64,000 nucleotides of DNA, from assembly GCF_012489685.1 (NCBI RefSeq), contig NC_080042.1, positions 48,536,066 through 48,600,065 of the forward strand, read 5' to 3'. This DNA is from Lotus japonicus. Lineage: Eukaryota; Streptophyta; Magnoliopsida; Fabales; Fabaceae. Each line of letters starts with the position of its first letter. Positions within the stretch are counted from its first letter, which is position 1. Positions 1 through 10,295 of the stretch are shown in pieces. Below the pieces are notes generated by a model, which was not told where the DNA came from, ran no database searches, and saw nothing but the letters and a program-made list of their open reading frames with translations. The position numbers were made by a program, and so were the translations under genes.

Positions 1-1340
1 CTAGTATAATATGTTCCATTTTTCTTGTAGAGTGTGCAAACACACCTATCTTACGTATATGGTTTACGCTTTGACCTTATAGTTACTACGCCTATTATGA
101 CTTTACTTTACTGTTACTCGTATTTTAGCTATAGAAGTTATACGAGGTTTAGAATGACACGCTAAGCCTAGAAAGTAGTCTTCTACCGATGTGTTTAAAA
201 GGAAGCTAGAAGCTGAAGAATGAATCTCATAGAGATTTCTTATGGGTAGTATACGTATGATGTTGAGGGCGTGTAGTTCCGTAGCGGAATCGTTGAGGAT
301 GTGATGTCAGGATATTGTGATTACTGGATGATAGGAACTCATTGACTGCTCCAGTGGGTTTTTCTAGATTTTCACCTTCGATGTATTAGGCCTGATCAAC
401 TTAATATTGAGGGGGTGATATTCGGAATCACAGCTGGTAATGGACTTTGATAGAAGGTTATGTAAGATGAACTTGAATTGATCGAGGATTAGTCGGATTT
501 GAGAGGAAAGCCCGTGTTAAGTAATTGATTTTCTTAGGGAAGGAGTTATGATTTTAAGAAATGAATATTCATTTAAGAAGTGTTGGAGAGTTAAGGGATA
601 TTAGAGGCACAAACTTAGTGAAGGTTTAGATTTTAAGCCAATTGATTTTACCCCAAACGCGGGAGACAGGAAGTCTTGTTAGTTTTGATCAAGAGACCAA
701 GTATTGGATTGATTGGAGGATGATCAAGTTACGGAAAGGAAAGTGTTAGTAGTAAGATGAATACTTGAGGTTTTTACAATTGGATAAGTTTCGTAGAGTT
801 TAAGAGGGAATGAAACTTGTTATGGATTTCGGTGATGCATGATAGAGTTAGCAAGTGAATTTTGCTCAGTTGAATAAGAATCCTATGATTAAGATTGACT
901 TGGGGAGTTGGAAATCGTGTGTGAGTAAGGGATGTAGTGGTGATAGCAGTTATGATAGTAGTTAAACCTCAGAAGGTTGGAGGATCGGATGACGAAATGA
1001 CTAGTTAAGTCCCTTGAGGTATAGTTATGATTTGATCTTCTAGAGGATAAATCTCGATTGATGCGAAGCGTTAGGGATTTCAGTAAGTGTAAACTGGTTT
1101 GAGTGAGGAAGGTTTTGAGGACAAAGACGACAATAATGGATTGTTGGATATCAAGAGGATGATTAGCTTATGAGGGGTTGATGAATTTATGATTAAGGAG
1201 AATGAGTCTTGTCATGCACAAGGTAGTAAGACTCAAGTTGAGCATTCAATCCGGAACATAGAGATGTACCGAGTTCCTAATCAGTATTTTGGACGAACAA
1301 GGGCAGAGGAGCAAGTGGTTAAGGTTGTGCGATTGCACGA
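1..1340 (+). other. Non-coding module in place of pol (gypsy-1)
   Basis: No frame stays open and no protease, reverse transcriptase or integrase motif is visible, although pol should lie here. The stretch is nevertheless homologous to 37207-39516 of gypsy F read in reverse. Shared blocks include the region around 331-425 (with TTGAGGGGGTGATATTCGG) and 1000-1130 (with AGTTAAGTCCCTTGAGGTAT). The module therefore belongs to the element family and is not random decay of one copy. Confidence 0.7.
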
Positions 1341-1589
1341 ATGCCAACAAATATTATTTCCCACGGAGAACCGATTCAAGTGGTCGAACCAGACAACAGA
1401 GAGTTAGAGGACGATATGTCTTTTGAGACGCCGTCGGTCAGCATTGGGACTAGAAGAGTGAAACAATCGAGGGGAAAGCAGAGTGCTTTAGTGCAAGTTA
1501 TTTGGAACAAAGACACAGACGGTGCTATATGGGAGTTAGAGGAAAAGACCAAGGGACAATATTCAGAATTTTTTTTTACTAACCCTTAA
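1341..1589 (+). pseudogene. C-terminal chromodomain-like tail of gypsy pol
   Basis: The last 80 or so codons before the polypurine tract read like the end of a chromovirus polyprotein: HGEPIQVVEPDNREL, then LEDDMSFETP, RRVKQSRGK, a valine-rich VQVIW strand, and WELEEKTKGQYSEFF before the stop. In the family this tail follows integrase and is thought to steer integration to particular chromatin. Here it is detached from any visible integrase, so it cannot be made as part of a normal polyprotein. The equivalent tail in gypsy F (36965-37206, minus strand) is recognisably homologous and carries one in-frame stop. Confidence 0.7.
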
Positions 1590-1614
1590 GTTTCGAGGAC
1601 GAAACTTTCTTTTT

Positions 1615-1626
1615 GGAGGGTAGTAA
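1615..1626 (+). other. Polypurine tract of gypsy-1
   Basis: GGAGGGTAGTAA sits directly before the LTR start TGTAAGG. The same arrangement, GGAGGGGAGTAT before TGTAAGACC, occurs on the minus strand in gypsy F. This tract primes plus-strand DNA synthesis. Confidence 0.7.
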
Positions 1627-3154
1627 TGTAAGGCCCAAGTTTTTCAGTTTATACCAAGTGAATAAATTCTTATTCACCAGTAGGTTTGATGCATGGCGAA
1701 GGGAAACCTGAACAAGAGTTTAGTAAATGAAATAAATGTATGAAGGAGAAAGTTCAGGAAAAGTCTGAGGTTCGTATTGAAGTCGATAAAAGTTATAGCA
1801 CGATCGTTTTACGCTTAAACCTAGGTCAGAAACCCTAGTATATAGCTAATTTTCACTTTTAGGCACGACGGAAGTTAATTCCAAAAATCTTCAGAGAAAT
1901 GTTAGAACTTCTCTTTTTCCATATATCACAATCGTTTCGAGGCGAAACTCTAGGATCTACGAACGTCCGATTCCAATCATCGGAAGTTTGCCGAAACCGA
2001 ATCCCTGGTATTTCAAAACCCTAGAATTCTCGACAATGAAGACTTTTTCTATTCAGAGCTTCAAATGAATATTCCACACGCGTACACCCATTTCTCTTGA
2101 TGATTTCAATCTTTCTTCCGAAGGAAGTTTTCCATTCCGACATCCGATGCAAAAAGCAACTTATCGGGTAAAATAGTTTTATACCGACTATGCTTTAGTT
2201 GCCAAAAATACAAAGAGACCTCATTTTAGTTTTGGAATTCTTTCGCCAAAACATATCTATTAATTCACGGAGAATGACGCCGGAAAAATCAGATTCGCGA
2301 AACTTTCATTTTCCCGCGAATTTCCATCTTCTATATATAGCAAACAAGTGAGAAAAAAACACAAAACTCCTCCATTTTCTCTCTTCAAGGCCGCGAGTTC
2401 ATCCAAGGAAGAAGGAAGAAGAATTTTCTTCATTACTTGCTTGATCGTTGATCCGTTAGTTGCTGCTTCAAGGTTTCGAGGTATAGTCGCTAATCCTTAC
2501 CTCTGATCGCTTTTTCCATAGCTTTTCTGTAGACTTTTCTGAGCTGATAGTTTATGGGTTTTTGCAAAACTATCCCGAATCTTTCATTTCTGATTCTAAA
2601 CCTCTTCTTTATGTGCCCAAGATCACTTCTGTCGGATTAGATTTTCCGTTATGTCGCCGGAATTCCGCCGGAATCAATTTTAGCCTAAAATACCCATTTT
2701 TGGAGTTTTTGGAGTAAAGCTTCAACCTTTAGGTTGAAAACTATCGCCTTAGCTTAGTGCTAGTAGGATTAGTTGTCATAAACGTCGTTGGTGACGTCCC
2801 TGCAAAATTTGGTTTTTGGGATTTCAGTTTTGAAAATCCTAAGTTAAAAATCATGACCAAAATACCCCTGCGACAGTTTTTGATCCGATAATTTTTCCGA
2901 GTTCAGAATACCCTTAGTTACGGCTAATGAAAGCATAGGAACCAAGTTTGATCGAAGAAAAACCGAGCCCCATAATTGCACAAAGTGGCCGAGCCCTATT
3001 AGGGGGGAAGAGGAAAATTTCCTTTTCCGAAAACTTGTCTTTCGCGCTAGATTATCGTACCTTAGAGTATAGATTACTTCGAGTAACCTTAGTAAGTATC
3101 GATAGCTTAGTTTTCGATAGACTCTGATAGTATTTCTGTGGTTTTGCTCTAAAG

Positions 3155-4827
3155 GTGATTTTGAGGAATTCCCAGAGGAGCAAGCCTTTGATTGTGAACA
3201 AGTGTTAGGAGATCGTCCTGGAGAATCTACAGGTGAGGGCTTCTCACTGAATCTCTAGTTAATGCTTAGGGTCGATGTTTTCGACATTGTTTATTGTTTA
3301 TGCACTGGATTGTGTGTGATTGGAAAATGTTTTCTGAGGCTTCGGCTGACAATGTAGATGATTCATCTACTGAATGTTTTTGAGATTGACTTACATGCTA
3401 TGTGCTATGTGGGTAATCTAGGATGTGTGGTGCATGCTTTATATGCTAAGTGCTAAGTGTTTATGATGCGATTTATTGATATATGACATGTTGTTGATTG
3501 TGATGATTTAAATATGCTCTGTACTGGAATCTGAGATTCTGAATGGTGAGAATAGCGGGCAGGTCATGCCGATTTTATTTTGAGAGTTTTGAGAAAGTTT
3601 GATAGGACGAACGAGGTTCGGGCCTTAATTTTGTTTAGTGGATCGAGACCTCCTCTGGAAGCGACTTTGGATTGGGAGATCCTGAAAATGTATAAGACTT
3701 GCGATAAGACAAAATGGAATCTATTTTATAAAGAAAATTCATAAGACCTTAAATAACCTCAAAATCTTTAAGTAATGATAACAACCTCGAAGGAAGGCAT
3801 TGGAAGTCAAATCATAGTTTTGGAAAAACGAGGAGTGTCGTCGGATCCAAGTGTTGAGTTTGTTGTTGTGCTGTTGGAGCAGCGTTTGTTGTTGTGCTGT
3901 TGGAGCAGCGTTTATTGTTGTGCTGTTGGAGCAGCGTTTGTTATTGTGCTGTTGGAGCAGCGTTTGTTGTGGTGCTGTTGGAGCAGCTATGTGTCGTTAT
4001 GAAGTGTGTCTTTTGGTCGCAGAATCGACTTTACCTTAGGGTAAGCTTTTAGAGACTTTAACTTCCCTAGAACACGTGGCGACGTGTCGAGTGAGGACGG
4101 AGACGTTGTTTGACTAATCATTTTGCATACATGCAACATTAATGGGGTATTAACACAGGACGTACTCTGGACCTCGTCGGTTTCCAAAATGGTCATAAGA
4201 CCCGGAATGTCGTGAAAGAGCGTTTATAGACGTCTCTTGTAGCAGACCGAAATGGCAGACCTACGGGTTTACTGCTGATCTGGCTACCTTTGTGTGGTGT
4301 AAGAGGCACGCGGGCCGAAATGGTTCCACCGTGGCTGGTGTTAGGGCTGATCCGTTTGATGTCCATCCCTTTCCGGAATGCATGTGGTTAACTGGGTTAA
4401 CCTGCATATCATTTCATGCAACATGCATACTGACTTAGTGATGAGTGTGTTTGATACTTGTTAATTCTATTTGAGGCATGTTAACTGTGATTTATCGTCG
4501 TTTATATTCATCATGAGATATGCAACCCTAGGATATTATCCCTAGCTAAAAGCCTAAGTGGCTATCCTATTATCTGTATCTATCCTTGCTATTATTTACA
4601 TAATTCTTTGGAGTTGACCCTCGCGTCTTCTGTGTGTGCTTTGGCGAACAAACGCCCTTTGTCAGATGTCTTTGGCGGACTAGTTCACGACGGTTCACCC
4701 TTCGGGGGAAACTAGAGTTGGGATGCTGGAACAGGAGCGCATCGCGATAGCGAGCGGAGGACGGAGGATGTACCTAGACTTAGTCGTTCTGGATTCAGAT
4801 TCGGACGACGATCACGCTAACATGTAG
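3155..4827 (+). pseudogene. Decayed LTR leader gene in gypsy-1
   Basis: This is the broken copy of the leader gene seen best in LTR E (57522-59629). The 78-nt exon-like block is 3155-3232. The second exon-like block starts at 4666 with ATG, but the frame that gives MxMADWF in E and D reads LAD-stop here, and an internal deletion removes the middle. The acidic end survives as DLVVLDSDSDDDHANM before the stop at 4825-4827, matching LMVLDSDSDD in E. Other readings of these fragments are possible; the acidic end is the firmest match. Confidence 0.5.
3858..3987 (+). repeat. Tandem array, 5 x 26 bp, in LTR of gypsy-1
   Basis: Five near-identical 26-bp units (GTTTGTTGTTGTGCTGTTGG followed by AGCAGC) run head to tail. 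Because 26 is not a multiple of 3, the reading frame changes with every unit, so the apparent ORFs over it are not coding. It lies in the second intron-like segment of the leader gene, where LTRs G, F and E carry unrelated arrays. Confidence 0.95.
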
Positions 4828-5321
4828 GATTGAGTGTTAGTGTGAGCTCCTCGAGATGGGATTAGTGTAGGAGTAGAGTCTTAGCTCTGAACATCATTTG
4901 TTTCATCCGGGACAGGGTAGTTTCCCACCTATAGCTTTTTGTGTGGTTTCGTTACGGGAATCACAGGGAGTTGGTTGGACTTAGGAGGTCTTGTTTTAGG
5001 CCATCTGGGCTGACTTATTCTCAGTTTTGAGGGATGGTGTTGCGGGCACTTCACCCTTTTCATTTGGTTTGTATATATTGCCTACGGGCGTTGCACTTTT
5101 CTTTCCGTCACTGGAGGTTACTCGTGACGAGGTTGTTACTTACAGCGGGGGGGCTGTTTATATATTGTATATTAGTTTTATTACTTTTCGCATTTGGGTT
5201 TTATTTAATTCAGTCTTGTCTTAGTTATTATAAAAAAAAAATATTCACGTTTTTTCCGCATTAAGTTTATTTTGGTTACTAAAGTGACGCCACCGAAATC
5301 GGGGTGTTACAATTAACTAAA

Positions 5322-5942
5322 TAAAACACTTACCAAGTCCCTTGACAGTCTTCATCAAGCCAGTCTTTTCAAGAAGATCAATGATCTCCTTATAACTCAA
5401 AGCTTCTTCACTCAACTCTCTTTCAACAACATTTCTCCTTTAAAACACAAATTTTCACCGCTAGCAAATTCTGCAGAGTGGAAGGACACATTGTCCATTG
5501 CAGAATCAGGAATGTTCAAGGGAATTCTCTTCCCCTTGAATCTCTTTCTGGCAGTGGTAGAGATGTCCGAGACATCTTGCTCGACATCTGGTTTAGAGTC
5601 AATGTCAGAAACATGCTTCTTTTTCCTTCCATTAGAGACAACAATTTTCTCATCCTTCTTTTATTTCTTTTTCTTCTTCTCAGGAACTTGAACCTGAGAG
5701 CTTCTGTAAGTCTTGGGAGTCTTAAGGGAAGACCCTTCCTTCTTTTTCTTCTTCTTTTCATCTGCAACCTTCTTTCTTCCAGAACCACTAACTTTCTTCA
5801 CAGCAATTTCCTTGATCAAAACCTCATCATCAGAATCTTCATCTTCAGAGACAACAACCTGTTTTTCCTTACCCTTCCTTGATGATGGTTCAAGATTCTT
5901 CTTTGCAGGGACCTCCACAGATAGAGTCTTTGCAAGAAACAT
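5322..5942 (-). pseudogene. Env-like ORF fragment of copia C
   Basis: On the minus strand this reads a lysine- and acid-rich segment (SEDEDSDDEVLIKEI, then runs of lysine) followed by GKRIPLNIPDSAMDNVSFHS. After a frameshift it continues as SEEALSYKEIIDLLEKTGLM. That series is familiar from the env-like or plant-transposon-protein ORF that follows pol in legume Sireviruses. No signal peptide or membrane segment is visible, so envelope function is not supported. One in-frame stop (near 5666) and at least one frameshift break it. It abuts RNase H almost directly, so the spacer and the rest of pol appear deleted. Confidence 0.65.
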
Positions 5943-6588
5943 ACTCCTGAAGTGCTTTTTCCATCATCTGCATTTCCTGCCCAATTTGCATCACAATATC
6001 CTACAAGACTGGAATTTGTATGGTGAGCATAAAAGATCCCATAATCAATGGTTCCACTGACATACTTGATGATTCTCTTAACTTGAATAAGATGGCTTTC
6101 CTTAGGTGCAGCTTGATACCTTGCACAAACTCCTACAACAAAGGCAATGTCTGGTCTACTAGCAGTGAGGTACAGAAGGCTTCCTATCATACTTATGTAT
6201 AGGCTGGGATCAACATTAGCTCCACTGTCATCTTTGGTCAATTTGATATGAGTGGCTGCTGGAGTTCTCTTATGTGAAGAACCTTCAAGCCCAAACTTTT
6301 TAACCTACTCCTTGGCATACTTGCTTTGGGAAATGAACATAGAATCTTCCATCTGCTTCACTTGCAGCACCAAGAAGTAGTTTAATTCACCAACTGAGCT
6401 CATTTCAAACTCTGACTTCATTTGTTGGACAAAATAATCTACCATGTGGTCTGACATCCCGTCTAACACAATATCATCTACATATATCTGAGCTATCATG
6501 AGATTCCCACTGTCATTCTTAACAAATAAGGTCCTGTCTATCCCACCTTTGTTGTAACCTTTATTTGTCAGAAATTCAGTCAACCGTT
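5943..6588 (-). pseudogene. Copia C reverse transcriptase / RNase H fragment
   Basis: The minus strand encodes the palm and connection part of a copia reverse transcriptase: the catalytic YVDD (IAQIYVDDIVLDG), [29 protein letters not shown], and the start of RNase H with YCDANWAGNADDGKSTSG. Upstream motifs (MDVKx[17 protein letters not shown]) lie across element T at 21229-21427. The reading is split into two frames near 6300. RNase H is cut right after STSGVCF, where the env-like sequence begins, so this copy is dead. Confidence 0.85.
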
Positions 6589-6593
6589 CATAC

Positions 6594-6747
6594 TGTTAGG
6601 GATAGAATTAGGGAGAGAGGGAAGAACAGAGAGAATAGAGAAGGAAACAAGGGAAAAGGAGTATCATTATCATTAACAACATACTAATTACATAGTGTAT
6701 TCACCTTATATAGCTAACTAGACTCCTAACCCAAATGCATTGTAACA
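6594..6747 (-). repeat. 3' LTR of element T (154 bp)
   Basis: It is nearly identical to 21069-21223, with TG...CA ends and the CATAC duplication outside. It is the 3' LTR because the minus-strand purine tract AAAATTTTAAGGGGAGGGAT lies immediately inside it (6749-6768). Confidence 0.9.
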
Positions 6748-7354
6748 TATCCCTCCCCTTAAAATTTTCCTTGTCCTCAAGGAAACACAGAAAAATCCAA
6801 TCAACAAAATGAAACAAGACTCGAAGCAACAATGGAATGAAACAGACCTCAAAACAAAAAAATACAGCTTAATAACATGAAAATTGAAATGAAACAAACA
6901 TAGCAAACAAAAACAAATGAAACAACAAGGCCCATCTTCTTTCTGACCCAAGCATCCAGCAAGGTCCAACTCCTTTGAGCAGTTTGGGCTTGGCCCATTC
7001 CCATGGGAAAGAGGGGTCCAACATTTTCCCTCTCACTTGTGCCATATCCCTGCGAAGCCAAGACTAGCTTCCAAGATTCACCGTCCCGGAAGCACGAATC
7101 TCCACCACACATGAACAAATCTGGTGGTTTTCGCGGCGGATGTTTGGCCCTGACTGGAGCGCCACTGCAAATAGACACGTCCGGCGGTTCACGCGGTGTA
7201 CGAACGTCCTTGACCAGTGGCTTGCAAGAATCAGCGGCCAAGAAGTAAAGGTCCCCACCACAAAGGAAAAATCTGGCGGCTGCCGTGGAGGTGTTCTTCC
7301 CCCAACAAATGCGAACTCCTCGATTTGAGACAAAACAACACCGCCAAGCCCAAT
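6748..7354 (-). repeat. Element T internal region, partial extra copy
   Basis: This stretch repeats the start of 7516-8130: the purine tract, the motif CTTGTCCTCAAGGAAAC, the Gly/Pro-rich repeats and the end block GACAAAACAACACCGCC. It is shorter and is followed by a third LTR-like unit at 7355-7515, so the element carries a partial tandem duplication of internal region plus LTR. No intact ORF is seen. Confidence 0.65.
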
Positions 7355-7515
7355 AATAGGGATAGAATTAGAGATAAGGAAAGAAGAAGATAGAATCAGA
7401 GAAAGAATAGAGAAACAGGGGTAAGAGGGGTTCCATTATAGGATATCAATCACAACATAGCAAATACAAGGATTGACTCTGGTATATATACCCTCTCCCT
7501 AAATGATGTGTATCA
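7355..7515 (-). repeat. Internal diverged LTR copy in element T
   Basis: It starts TAATAGGGATAGAATTAG, ends GATGTGTATCA, and is followed by the same purine tract as the terminal LTR (TATCCCCCCCTTAAAATTTT on the plus strand). It is clearly related to the 154-bp LTRs but more diverged, and its terminal TGTT and AACA are degraded. Confidence 0.6.
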
Positions 7516-8275
7516 TATCCCCCCCTTAAAATTTTCCTTGTCCTCAAGGAAACCCAACAAAATCCAATCACTAACATGAACAAAATACAATGAAGAAAAG
7601 ACAAAAAGCAACATGAAAATTTCAAATGAAACAAATAGAGCTAAAAAACAAATGAAACATGACTCCAAAAACCACATCAAGATAGAGGCAACGACCAGCT
7701 CCTTCTCATATTTCCCAGCAACCACAAACCATGCGTCCTTTGGCCAATTATTGTTCTTCCTACGAGGCCCAAGTTCCCGAGGCCCATCTCCATCCTGTAA
7801 CAGTGGGCCTGGCCCAGTTGCGTAGAAGGGGACCGAACGAATCAACATTTCAGCAAAGGAAAATGGTCCGCCGCCACCAACGGATAAGTCCGGCGGCTTC
7901 GCCGGTGGCTGGTGCGCTATGACCAGCCAGCAAGAACCTCCGGCAACGACTGCAAAAGCACTGCAACACAAGAACGAATCCGGCGGCTTCGCCGGTGGCC
8001 TCCTCGCCATCACCATCGTGCAAGGGTCGCCGGTCAAGAAGCAAAGGTCCTCACCGCAAAGCAAGAAATCTGGTGGCTGCCGTGGAGGTCTTCTTCCTCT
8101 AACAGACACAAACTCCTCAACCTGAGACAAAACAACACCGCCGAGCCCAACGTCGCCGCCGTACTAAGGCGAATCGTCGTCGAGGAGCCTTGAATTACTC
8201 AACTGGAACCATTCGGTGACCCCTAGATCATCAATTTGGAAAAGATCGATCAAAACACAGAGGACCAGTCGCCAA
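7516..8275 (-). repeat. Element T internal region with ~90-bp degenerate repeats
   Basis: The motif TCCGGCGGCTTCGCCGGTGG recurs at about 7885 and 7976, with a diverged form at 8065, a period near 90 bp. Further degenerate copies lie at 7116, 7177, 7269 and, beyond copia A, 20391. On the minus strand the motif reads PPAKPPD or PPRQPPD. The stretch ends at GCCAA (8271-8275), the target site used by copia A. Confidence 0.6.
8164..8270 (-). pseudogene. C-terminal part of the element T ORF
   Basis: Read on the minus strand after 20343, the frame passes across the copia A target site without a shift (DSW then RLVLCVLIDLFQIDD) and ends DDDSP before a stop at 8164-8166. It was therefore one ORF with 20343-21012 before copia A inserted. 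See that entry for function. Confidence 0.6.
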
Positions 8276-9483
8276 TGAAGGTATGAAAAACGGTAGAAAT
8301 GGGGGGTTTGAATAACGTTTTTAAATAAAAACTTCCACCTTAAAGATTTTAACAAATCTTTCGAGACTTAAGTGCTAAAGATAAGAGATAGAAAAGCACA
8401 CAATGATTTTTATCCTGGTTCACTTGATAAATCCTTCAAGCTAATCCAGTCCACCCGTCAAGGTGATTTCTTCCTTCTTAGAATGAAGGCAATCCACTAA
8501 TCAAGTAAAGTGTTACAACTGCACTTGAAACCTACAAGTGACTAACAATTACACTGACTTAGCTCACACTAAGATTCACTCTCTTAGTCTTCTCTAGGAT
8601 CCGATCAACCTTGATCTCCTAAAGGAACTAAACAAACTGTTTATCAAAGAATGTTTACAAGAGATTTGCTTCTAAAAAGCTAATAGTAAACACAATGAAT
8701 TCAGATGAAAGAATGCTTGAAGGTTTTTGAATATATCTTGTGCTTGAGTAAATTCTTCCAACCGCATCTTTCAATCTTCAGCCTCTATTTATACTCCAAG
8801 GATTAGGGTTTGAGCGCTGCATGGAAATGCTACCGTTGGAGGGCAGTTCTGGAAATTCCAGCTTCTGTTGTGGCTGAGAACGTTAGGTAGGTCGTCAGGA
8901 TGGTACAGTTACTTTTGTACTTGGATAGTGACTTGACCTTTAAACCTAGGAGACTTCTGATCAGGGGAATGCTTCATGTTGGAACTTGTGAAGCCGGTTG
9001 ATCAGAGTCAGAGGGAAAGCACAGATCCTCTGGAAGTTGTATTTTCTGATTCTGAACTCAGAGGGAAGTACATGGTCTTCAGAGTTTCTTGCTTCTGGAC
9101 ATCAGAGTTTCCACTATTCAGCTTCTGGATCTTCAGAGTCTTCTACACCATCAGAACATCTGAACCTTCAGTGTTTCTTGGTTATCAGAACTTCTGGATC
9201 TTCAGAACTTCTAGTGACTGAGTCCTTATCAGAGCTTGTATAACTTCAGATCTTCTGAAGCATTTCTACTGTTCATAGGGAACATAGATGTTGTGAAAGC
9301 GTTGCTTGGGTCACTCTTTAAGTACAGTGCTTCTGATTTGTGTGAAATTGAATAGAGGTCAGAGCCTGTAAATAGCACACTCAGAAAAACACGTTAGAGT
9401 ACCATAATTGTTCATATCAAAAGGTTAACTTGTAATCATCAAAACATAAGAGTTGTACTACACGATCAAAACTTGATCTTACA
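8276..9483 (-). repeat. 3' LTR of copia A (1208 bp)
   Basis: On the plus strand it starts TGAAGGTATG and ends GATCTTACA. It matches 19131-20342 over its whole length. The part from about 8970 to 9250 is dense in short TCAGA, CTTCTGA and GGATCTTCAGA words that form overlapping small palindromes. That repetitiveness is shared by the LTRs of copia B. Confidence 0.95.
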
Positions 9484-9497
9484 ATCTCCCCCTTTTT
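9484..9497 (-). other. Polypurine tract of copia A, with upstream copies
   Basis: The minus strand reads AAAAAGGGGGAGAT directly before the 3' LTR. Further GGGGGAG tracts on the same strand lie at about 9649-9659, 9966-9979 and 10030-10040. Repeated purine tracts of this kind upstream of the 3' LTR are an established feature of Sireviruses. Confidence 0.85.
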
Positions 9498-10136
9498 GAT
9501 GATGACAAAACTAAGATTTTTGATGAACAATCCTTAAACAATAAACTGAATTCACTCAGAGTTTAGAGATATAGAATCAGACTTATCCTGATGTGAATAG
9601 TTTATCTTGCTCAATCAGAATCCAAGTCACAGCTTGATTCTGAGCATAGCTCCCCCTGAATCTAAGACTTAATGAAAACGTTAGAAGAGTCTAGATTCTG
9701 AGCTAATAAACGTAAGAGTTCAGAGTGAAGGCGCATGACATAGATGAAAATAGAATAATCAGAGCGCATAAGTATTCAGAGTCAACAATAAGTGGTATCA
9801 GAGTCAACTATATATCAGAGTCAAATGTAATCACTTCAGAAGAAGTGAAATGTATTCCTTGTATTTGCTCAGTGACACATCTATGGTCATAAAGGTGGAA
9901 CTCTTAAATTCTCCAAAATAAAAATAAGTCACACTAACACAGCTTACACATCAAAAACTGGGTTTACTCCCCCTTTTTGTCATAAGCAAAAAGCATGGGG
10001 TGTGAAAAACTTAGCTTGAAGTACAAGGTACTCCCCCTTAGAGAAGGTGTAAGTTTAAGAAAATGGAGAAAGAAACGATGCATGAACGAGAGTTAAGCGA
10101 AATAAAGAAGGGAGTTAAATGCGGGAGAAGAACGTT

Positions 10137-10239
10137 TACCACCGGCCACGGGAGTAAAGAGAACTTCAGTTACCAAGGACTTAGCCTCGAGAAACTGCAG
10201 GAGCAATAACTTCCAAGAAGCGAATGAAGCTTATATAAA
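10137..10239 (+). promoter_or_regulatory. Conserved promoter-like block of the antisense ORF (copia A)
   Basis: TATATAAA at 10232-10239 lies 57 bp before the ATG of the plus-strand ORF. The preceding 100 bp (ACCGGCCACGGGAGTAAAGA, then TCAGTTACCAAGGA, CTCGAGAAACTGCAG and GCAATAACTTCC) recur in the same order before the equivalent ORF of copia B (53840-53945, minus strand). This looks like a core promoter separate from the LTR. Use in vivo is an inference. Confidence 0.6.
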
Positions 10240-10295
10240 GCGGGTTAGAGGAGGGTAAGCTTTACAACTCGATCAAGACCATCAAAAGAAAAAAA

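Larger units (their letters stand above)
1..5311 (+). mobile_element. Gypsy-1: 3' part of a Ty3/gypsy chromovirus-type LTR element
   Basis: This is the 3' end of an LTR retrotransposon whose 5' end lies before the window. In order it holds a long non-coding internal stretch, the chromodomain-like tail of pol, a polypurine tract and a 3.7-kb LTR starting TGTAAGG and ending GGTGTTACA. The flank after the LTR is ATTAA, which should recur before the missing 5' LTR as its target duplication. The internal part aligns by eye with the reverse complement of gypsy F (36928-39500), and the LTR shares its end motifs, TATA region and leader signals with LTR-D, F, G and E. Assignment to a Tekay/Del-like lineage is inferred from the related element E. 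Confidence 0.85.
1627..5311 (+). repeat. 3' LTR of gypsy-1 (3685 bp)
   Basis: The LTR begins TGTAAGGCCC and ends GGGGTGTTACA. A TATA box (CTATATATAG, 2331-2340) lies about 700 bp in. Downstream are leader-gene signals shared with the other gypsy LTRs: a donor-like GAG|GTATAG at 2480/2481, an acceptor-like AAAG at 3151-3154, a CAG|GTGAGG donor at 3232/3233 and a TTGTCAG acceptor ending at 4665. The segment 3155-3232 between the first acceptor and the second donor is 78 nt. Confidence 0.9.
5312..6593 (-). mobile_element. Copia C, left fragment (Sirevirus-like)
   Basis: This is a minus-strand Ty1/copia remnant. Reading on the minus strand, part of reverse transcriptase and the start of RNase H are followed by an env-like ORF. 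It is cut on the left by gypsy-1. On the right it stops at the target site of element T (CATAC, 6589-6593), and its reverse transcriptase resumes after T at 21224. No LTR, primer site or gag of this element is visible. Confidence 0.8.

Noticed and set aside
3775..4039. ORFs over the 26-bp repeats in LTR of gypsy-1
   Set aside because: All frames are open because the units lack stops; the frame changes each unit, so the repeated peptide is an artefact of tandem DNA.
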